Source: Deltaproteobacteria bacterium (lineage in GTDB: Bacteria > Desulfobacterota > Desulfovibrionia > Desulfovibrionales > Desulfovibrionaceae). From it: 7,060 nucleotides of DNA. Shown one piece after another: positions 1 through 3,743 of the stretch; the first letter of the stretch is position 1, and each line of letters begins with the position of its first letter. Under the pieces are notes generated by a model that was not told the DNA's origin, searched no databases, and saw only the letters and a program-made list of their open reading frames with translations. The position numbers were made by a program, and so were the translations under genes. Location: assembly GCA_031280335.1 (NCBI GenBank), contig JAITGZ010000119.1, positions 1-7,060 on the forward strand, written 5' to 3'.

Positions 1-872
1 TCCGTAATCGCGCCCACAGGGCGGAAGGCATCCTCAGGCAGGGTCAGGGCCTTGTCCAGCGCCTCCAGCATTCTGTGCTTGTCACCGGGCAGGCGTCCAT
101 GCACATCCGCAAAGTTAAGCCAGTGATCGCTCAAAAAAATCCCTGTGCAGTCCAGATTTTCCATAAGCAGGCGCAGCTCGCGCAGCACAGCGTGAGGCCC
201 CGGCAAGGCGAAATTTCCAGCGACCCACTCCTCTCCCAAGACTGTGCCGGGTATGGGGGTGAAGGTGCGTACGCGGATAAAATCAGGGTTCACGGCATTC
301 AAGACCCTGGCGCTGTCCAGGGCATGGTCGCGCCACATATCCAAACCGCCCAGACCGGCCATATAGTACATGCTCAATTCCATGCCCGCCTCCCGCACCC
401 TCAGTCCGCTCTCCATGTGCCGGCACATGTCGCTGCCCTTGTGAACCCGCATCAGCACGGGGTCATGCCCGCTTTCCATGCCGCAGTGGATACGGGTCAG
501 CCCGGCCGCACGCAGTTCCTTCCATTCCTCCGGACTCTTCAGAGAGATATACTGCGAAGCCCCGTAAGAGGTAACGCGCTCCAGAGCCGGAAAAACCTCT
601 CCTATGCGGCGCAGTATGCGCAGGAGATGCTCCGTACGCATAATCACCGTATTGCCGTCCGCCAGAAAGAGGCTGCGCGCCGAGCGAGGGTCGTAAATCC
701 GTCCGGCCTCCTCTATGTCGGCGAGTATATCCTCCACCTTGCGCACACGAAAACGCTTATCCTTATACATATTGCAAAAGGCGCAACGGTTGTGCGGACA
801 GCCCACAGTGGCCTGTATAATTATGCTGTTCCCCTCTGAAGGGGGACGGTAAACTACTCCTTCGTAACGCAT
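1..872 (-). CDS. Radical SAM protein, N-terminal 290 residues (runs off the left edge)
   Basis: The minus frame is open from an ATG at 872 to the window edge, 290 complete codons, with no stop. The start is supported by a GGAG Shine-Dalgarno five bases upstream. The protein begins MRYEGVVYRPPSEGNS and carries a cysteine cluster C25-PHNR-C30-AF-C33 followed by NMYKDK. This is a CX4CX2C spacing rather than the textbook CX3CX2C; I recall the longer spacing (CSHNKCTFC-like) as usual in this COG1032-like subfamily. These cysteines would bind the [4Fe-4S] cluster that cleaves S-adenosylmethionine. Downstream, FLADGN (about residues 68-73) and the IHCGMESGHD stretch (about residues 130-139) fit the radical SAM barrel strands that contact the cofactor. 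The enzyme should be cytosolic. The substrate cannot be read from the sequence, the C-terminus is missing, and no neighbour on its strand suggests a pathway. Family assignment is secure; function is unknown. Confidence 0.9.
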   Translation of the reverse strand, partial: MRYEGVVYRPPSEGNSIIIQATVGCPHNRCAFCNMYKDKRFRVRKVEDILADIEEAGRIYDPRSARSLFLADGNTVIMRTEHLLRILRRIGEVFPALERVTSYGASQYISLKSPEEWKELRAAGLTRIHCGMESGHDPVLMRVHKGSDMCRHMESGLRVREAGMELSMYYMAGLGGLDMWRDHALDSARVLNAVNPDFIRVRTFTPIPGTVLGEEWVAGNFALPGPHAVLRELRLLMENLDCTGIFLSDHWLNFADVHGRLPGDKHRMLEALDKALTLPEDAFRPVGAIT

Positions 873-878
873 TTATAC

Positions 879-1001
879 TCCTTAAATAACGCCTGGCGGC
901 ATCCGCCGCACAGGCTATCGCGCTTGTTTGCGGCGGGCGGCAAAGCCGCCCTTGCAAGCCCTCGCGCTCCGGCCAGGATAGGCCGGCCGCGTATTCAATG
1001 T
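879..1001. repeat. Structured tandem repeat, copy A (123 bp)
   Basis: First of two tandem copies with a 123-bp period. Bases 879-963 are identical to 1002-1086 (85 bp). The unit holds three hairpins: 891-915, where GCCTG-GCGGC pairs with GCCGC-(A)-CAGGC around ATCC; a seven-pair GGGCGGC/GCCGCCC stem with an AAA loop near 935-951; and CCGGCC/GGCCGG around AGGATA at 969-986. The left edge, tcc at 879-881, is part of the GGAG ribosome binding site of the minus-strand radical SAM gene, so the array forms that gene's 5' leader or promoter-proximal DNA. The composition is like intergenic REP/BIME elements, but I do not recognise the family. An open minus frame across it is not a convincing gene. 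Confidence 0.85.
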
Positions 1002-1178
1002 TCCTTAAATAACGCCTGGCGGCATCCGCCGCACAGGCTATCGCGCTTGTTTGCGGCGGGCGGCAAAGCCGCCCTTGCAAGCCCTCATCGATGCGGTCGC
1101 TATCCGTAAAGCAGCCTTGCCGCCTAACGGCTACCGCACGCTCCGGCCAGGATAGGCCGGTTGCATATTTCATGCTCC
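1002..1178. repeat. Structured tandem repeat, copy B with about 52-bp insert
   Basis: Second copy of the palindromic unit. Bases 1002-1086 match copy A exactly. Bases 1087-1138 are extra relative to copy A, and 1139-1160 then match 965-986 exactly, including the CCGGCC/GGCCGG hairpin. The following 18 bases (1161-1178) match 987-1004 at about 12 of 18 positions, so the copy decays at its right end. The extra segment is bounded by a six-base inverted pair, TGCGGT at 1092-1097 and ACCGCA at 1133-1138, consistent with either a small palindromic insertion in B or a deletion in A. Confidence 0.8.
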
Positions 1179-1305
1179 ATGTATATTTACGAGGGGGTCT
1201 GGGGTGCCTTGCCATTATGCCAAGGGGTGGCAAGGATAAGGCTGCGCTTGGGCGAATATGCCCCTTTCTCATTCCCCCCAGGCGGGTACGGGCGGCAGCC
1301 CGTAT
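1179..1305. other. Non-coding stretch with two hairpins
   Basis: No believable gene lies between the repeat array and the transposase remnant. Two perfect inverted repeats are visible. CCTTGCCA (1207-1214) pairs with TGGCAAGG (1228-1235) around a 13-base loop, and TACGGGC (1287-1293) pairs with GCCCGTA (1298-1304) around GGCA. Neither is followed by a clear T tract on either strand, so neither is a convincing intrinsic terminator. The second hairpin lies exactly where similarity to the IS630 transposase is lost, which may mark the break point. Confidence 0.5.
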
Positions 1306-1724
1306 ATTCACATCAGCATGTCTTGGTCCGACGGAACGGACTGCGCACGCTTTCCGGATATCCTCACCTGCTTGTTCACCGGCGCTGGGATTTTCTTTAA
1401 AAAGAAACCGAGCCGGCGCAAGGTATTGTGCACGGTCTGGATAGAGCAAGTTTTCATCATAGAATCACGTATTTGTTCAAGCGTCATGTCCGGTTGTTTT
1501 TTCATGAGCAAGATCAAGAGTTCCTTTTCCGCAGGGGAAAAACTCTCCCGCCTGTGTCCGCGAGGAAGCGGCTCCATGCGTTGCTCCATGCGCTCAATCC
1601 GCAACCAGTTGCCGATGGTCCTGCGGGCGACTCCATATACTTCGGCCAGATGCTCTTGCGTGTAACACCCTGTTTTATATGCCGAGATCGCCCGCTGACG
1701 GAGTTCTTTGGAGATGATTCGCAT
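1306..1724 (-). pseudogene. IS630-family transposase, N-terminal half only, with a frameshift site
   Basis: An ATG at 1724 opens a 138-codon minus frame. Residues 5-45 (LRQRAISAYKTG...GVARRTIGNWLRI) form a helix-turn-helix of the IS630 type, followed by PLPRGHRRESFSPAEKELL, PDMTLEQIRD and QTVHNTLRRLGFFLKK, all characteristic of this family. At residues 108-110 the frame passes T TTA AAG (1401 down to 1395), a canonical -1 slippery heptamer. After a -1 shift the reading continues KENPSAGEQAGEDIRKA...PRHADVN, which resembles the next conserved stretch of IS630 transposases far better than the zero-frame tail. Similarity then ends at about 1306, before the expected RLVFIDE segment that contains the first catalytic aspartate, so the DDE domain is absent and the gene must be inactive. 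Either the shift was programmed in the intact element or it is an ordinary frameshift mutation. Confidence 0.85.
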
Positions 1725-1760
1725 GGGTAATTATTTAGACGCTCTTTAAGAAAAGTCAAT
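1306..1760 (-). mobile_element. IS630-family insertion sequence remnant (boundaries approximate)
   Basis: The element is recognised only through its transposase. The transposase end is truncated near 1306, where the coding similarity stops. The right boundary is not defined: the sequence between the transposase start (1724) and the 40-bp palindrome (1761) contains ttatttaga at 1731-1739, which recurs at 1794-1802, but I could not identify a matching terminal inverted repeat at the left. IS630-family elements duplicate a TA target; with one end missing this cannot be tested here. Confidence 0.55.
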
Positions 1761-1800
1761 TAAATAACACCCGGTCGCGGACGCGACCGGGTGTTATTTA
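1761..1800. terminator. Perfect 40-bp palindrome, possible bidirectional terminator
   Basis: The arms taaataacacccggtcgcg (1761-1779) and its exact complement (1782-1800) flank a two-base GA centre, giving 19 perfect pairs. The GC-rich core followed by an AT-rich outer arm resembles an intrinsic terminator that would work in both directions. On the minus strand the stem is followed by a T-rich TTGACTTTTCTT. It lies downstream of flgM and upstream of the transposase remnant, both on the minus strand, and could end the flagellar transcript. The outer arms end in the same TTAAATAAC seen at the start of each tandem repeat, so it may instead be part of a repeat family. Confidence 0.55.
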
Positions 1801-1920
1801 GAGCATTTTACGATGGACTTGCTCCGGCCTTCGGCCAAGCCCGCTGTACGGGCTTTTTCGCGGGCGGCGCTACGCGAACCCCGCCGCCAGAGCAATTTCA
1901 CTTTGAAATTGCTCTAATAA
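1794..1920. repeat. MITE-like palindromic element with imperfect terminal inverted repeats
   Basis: The ends ttatttagagcatttt (1794-1809) and gaaattgctctaataa (1905-1920) are inverted copies of each other apart from two one-base gaps and one mismatch. Inside are GGCC-TTC-GGCC, AAGCCCG/CGGGCTT around CTGTA followed by a T run on the plus strand, GGCGGCG (1863-1869) with CGCCGCC (1882-1888), and a perfect 12-pair hairpin of agagcaatttca (1889-1900) with its complement (1904-1915) around CTT. There is no coding capacity. The length, lack of a gene and nested palindromes suit a MITE or REP-like element. The 12-pair hairpin begins nine bases after the flgM stop, so it may also shape the 3' end of that transcript. 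A variant of its core recurs at 6081-6099. Confidence 0.55.
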
Positions 1921-1924
1921 CCAC

Positions 1925-2227
1925 CTACTCAAACAATTCGCGTCCGGCCTGGAGCATTTTGGCGGCTATATCGCGGCTGTCCACGCTGTATGAGCCGTCT
2001 TCCAGCCTGGCCTGGACAGAAGCGACTTTATCCGCACGTACATCCGGCGCGTCCAGCGCGGCCGAGGCCACTGCGGCCTTGAGGCTGGAACTTTTGATAT
2101 CCACCACATCGCCGGAGGCGGTCTGGCGATCTGTCCCGGCCGCGACCTGCCGCGTCTCGGCCTTATCCTGCTCCAGCTGCCCCACATAGGGCGCTTCCAA
2201 TTTATTGAGCGTGTTCTTGATTTCCAT
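1925..2227 (-). CDS. flgM: Flagellar anti-sigma-28 factor FlgM
   Basis: 100 residues, the usual size for FlgM, starting MEIKNTLNKLE. The N-terminal half (to about residue 45) is polar and likely disordered, as in known FlgM proteins. The C-terminal half matches the FlgM domain: LKAAVASAALDAPDVRADKVASV (about 49-71), then ARLEDGSYSVDS and IAAKMLQAGRELF (87-99), where the family binds sigma-28 (FliA). FlgM holds FliA inactive in the cytosol until the hook-basal body is finished and then leaves through the flagellar export apparatus. A GGGAGAAGGG ribosome binding site sits just before the ATG. The gene follows the DVU0524-family gene by 34 nt, so the two should be cotranscribed from the sigma-28 promoters upstream, giving autoregulation. 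No flgN, flgK or flgL follows; repeats and an IS remnant do. Confidence 0.92.
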   Translation of the reverse strand: MEIKNTLNKLEAPYVGQLEQDKAETRQVAAGTDRQTASGDVVDIKSSSLKAAVASAALDAPDVRADKVASVQARLEDGSYSVDSRDIAAKMLQAGRELFE

Positions 2228-2261
2228 AACCCTTCTCCCGCGCTTGCGCTGACATAATAAC

Positions 2262-2675
2262 CTAAAGCATGGTTTCCGCGACCGTCTGCCGGGTAAGATC
2301 CAGCAACTTGCCCATTATGGCGTGCCTTTCGTCCGGCGCGACCTCTTCAAAATCCTCGCCGCGTATGCGGAAAATTTTAAAATCCACTTCACCCGGAGGA
2401 TACTGAAAAACCAGCCGTTCACCCAGGGCTGCGTCCAGACGATCCCTGACCTCTAAAACAACCGGATTTTCGCTCCCGGAGAAAATCAAATTATCCACCA
2501 CTTCGCGCGTTATCCTTTCCACCATCAGTTTACGCTGTTCTTCCGGCACGGGCAAGGGGTCATATCCCCTTTCCCGGCCAAGCAGACGCTGGTAGCGGAT
2601 AAGCTTTCTCGACGATATGAGCTGCCTGCCATATTGCAGCAACATATGCCGGGTATAAAATGACTGCCTCTCCAC
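2262..2675 (-). CDS. DVU0524-family FlgM-associated protein
   Basis: 137 residues starting at a GTG (2675), with a GAGGGG ribosome binding site eight bases upstream. The GTG start retains MERQSFYTRHMLLQYGRQL; the next ATG would lose ten residues and has no better site. The protein is soluble and charged: a mainly helical N-terminal half (RQLISSRKLIRYQRLLGRE, EEQRKLMVERITREVVDNLIF), a probable strand region (RLVFQYPPGEVDFKIFRI), and a helical end (RHAIMGKLLDLTRQTVAETML). There is no signal peptide or membrane segment. I recognise it as the family named after Desulfovibrio vulgaris DVU0524, found next to flgM; its molecular role is not known to me. Being first in the operon and 34 nt ahead of flgM, it may affect FlgM or sigma-28 activity, which is inference from position only. 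Confidence 0.8.
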   Translation of the reverse strand: MERQSFYTRHMLLQYGRQLISSRKLIRYQRLLGRERGYDPLPVPEEQRKLMVERITREVVDNLIFSGSENPVVLEVRDRLDAALGERLVFQYPPGEVDFKIFRIRGEDFEEVAPDERHAIMGKLLDLTRQTVAETML

Positions 2676-2696
2676 AATCTTATCCCCTCATCCAGC

Positions 2697-2723
2697 TTAT
2701 CGGAAGAGGGAAAAAACTCTTTA
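2697..2723 (-). promoter_or_regulatory. Proximal sigma-28 (FliA-type) promoter of the flgM operon
   Basis: On the minus strand, TAAAGAGT (2723-2716), an 11-base spacer, then TCCGATAA (2704-2697). The enterobacterial sigma-28 consensus is TAAAGTTT-N11-GCCGATAA, so the spacing is exact, the -10 box matches at 7 of 8 positions and TAAAG is kept in the -35 box. Transcription would begin about 15 to 20 bases ahead of the GTG at 2675, leaving a short leader that contains the ribosome binding site. It fits the flagellar function of both downstream genes. Confidence 0.75.
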
Positions 2724-2790
2724 GCCATACCGCCAAAAAAAATTTTATGCCCGGCAGACGGGGGGATGCGCCAAACCGACCACAACCAGC

Positions 2791-2817
2791 TTATCGGCGT
2801 TTGGAAAATTTTATTTA
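2791..2817 (-). promoter_or_regulatory. Distal sigma-28 (FliA-type) promoter of the flgM operon
   Basis: On the minus strand, TAAATAAA (2817-2810), an 11-base spacer, then a perfect GCCGATAA (2798-2791). It lies 94 bp upstream of the proximal promoter. The two -10 regions share the 12-mer CCGATAAGCTGG, so the pair may have arisen by duplication of the -10/start region. A transcript from here would have a leader of more than 100 nt. Confidence 0.75.
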
Positions 2818-2933
2818 TGCCTGTAACCGGCTCTTGCCTTAAAACCCGTGCTGGTTTACCCATGTCTAGACCGCGCTCTTTGCGCACGGCCCGCCCTCCG
2901 GGGTGAAATCATCCTTAAATTCGACGGAATGCC

Positions 2934-3743
2934 ATGCTTACCTATCCACAAATAGACCCTGTCATTTTTTCCATCGGCCCGTTAGCCGTGCGCTGGTACG
3001 GCCTGACCTATATGGCCGGCTTTCTGGCGACCTGGATTCTGGGCAATTACCGGGCCGGACGCCCGGAGCGCTTTCAGTCCCCCTTCAACCGGGCGCAGTT
3101 TGACGATATCATGATCTGGGGCATTATAGGATTGATTCTGGGCGCGCGCCTGGGCTATGTCCTTTTCTATAAACCATTGTTCTATCTGGAATACCCCAAA
3201 GAAATTCTGGCTGTCTGGCATGGGGGCATGTCTTTTCACGGCGGTCTGCTCGGCGTGCTCCTCGCGCTTTGGCTGGCCGGGCGCAAGCGCAAGGTGGATT
3301 TTTTACGCGCCTTGGATTTTTTTGCCCCGCTGGTGCCTCCCGGTCTGTTTTTCGGGCGCATCGGCAACTTCATCAACGCCGAGCTTTGGGGACGCCATAC
3401 GGACGCGGCCTGGGGCATGGTCTTTCCCGTGCCTGAGGCCGGGCCCTTTCCTCGCCACCCTTCGCAGCTTTATGAGGCTTTTCTGGAGGGTCTGCTTCTT
3501 TTTGCCGTTCTATGGGTCTTTTCCTCCCGCCCACGCGGACGCGGGGCGGTTTGCGGGCTGGGACTGCTGGGTTACGGCCTGTTGCGCCTTTTCGCCGAAT
3601 TCTTCCGCGAGCCGGATCGCCATTTGGGATTTATCTTCGGCGGGGTGGCCACCATGGGCATGCTCCTGTGTCTGCCCATGATCCTCATGGGTGCCCTGCT
3701 CCTGTGGCGGGGACGCGCCTCCACAATCCCATGCCCGCGCTGA
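2934..3743 (+). CDS. lgt: Phosphatidylglycerol--prolipoprotein diacylglyceryl transferase Lgt
   Basis: 269 residues, typical length for Lgt, an inner-membrane enzyme that moves a diacylglyceryl group from phosphatidylglycerol to the lipobox cysteine of prolipoproteins, the first step of lipoprotein maturation. Several hydrophobic segments alternate with charged loops. Family marks are visible: WYGLTYMAG near residue 21, GARLGYVLFY (70-79), WHGGMSFHGG (95-104) with H102 matching the essential HGG histidine, the signature GRIGNFINAELWGR (141-154) with the conserved R142, N145, E150 and G153, HPSQLYEA (175-182), and FAEFFREPD (220-228) with an arginine equivalent to the C-terminal essential one. 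The start has a modest GACGGA ribosome binding site. It is divergent from the flgM operon, with about 258 bp between the start codons, and its 3' end overlaps lptD by 13 nt. No sigma-70 promoter was convincing upstream. Confidence 0.97.
   Translation: MLTYPQIDPVIFSIGPLAVRWYGLTYMAGFLATWILGNYRAGRPERFQSPFNRAQFDDIMIWGIIGLILGARLGYVLFYKPLFYLEYPKEILAVWHGGMSFHGGLLGVLLALWLAGRKRKVDFLRALDFFAPLVPPGLFFGRIGNFINAELWGRHTDAAWGMVFPVPEAGPFPRHPSQLYEAFLEGLLLFAVLWVFSSRPRGRGAVCGLGLLGYGLLRLFAEFFREPDRHLGFIFGGVATMGMLLCLPMILMGALLLWRGRASTIPCPR

Noticed and set aside
75..839. Plus-strand frame of 254 codons opposite the radical SAM gene
   Set aside because: The minus strand encodes a clear radical SAM protein with its cysteine motif. 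The plus frame is an antisense shadow with no recognisable domain.
879..1086. CRISPR-like array
   Set aside because: Only two copies, with 85-bp identical cores and related rather than unique spacers; no cas genes are near.
763..1449. Long minus frame through the tandem repeats (228 codons)
   Set aside because: It is a by-product of GC-rich repeat DNA. Its first part corresponds to the -1 frame of the transposase, but the rest has repeated low-complexity text, no family features, and it overlaps the radical SAM start.
1840..1860. Plus-strand intrinsic terminator (AAGCCCG-CTGTA-CGGGCTT followed by T run)
   Set aside because: The shape is good, but no plus-strand gene lies upstream for it to terminate, so it is listed only as part of the palindromic element.
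2525..2887. Minus frame of 120 codons upstream of the DVU0524-family gene
   Set aside because: It runs through both sigma-28 promoters and into the next gene in another frame, and the peptide shows no family features.
2820..2933. Sigma-70 promoter for lgt
   Set aside because: No pair of -35 and -10 boxes with acceptable matches and spacing could be found by eye.
3512..3730. Upstream extension of the lptD frame by 73 codons
   Set aside because: It lies wholly inside lgt and would bury the signal peptide; the ATG at 3731 gives a proper secreted N-terminus.
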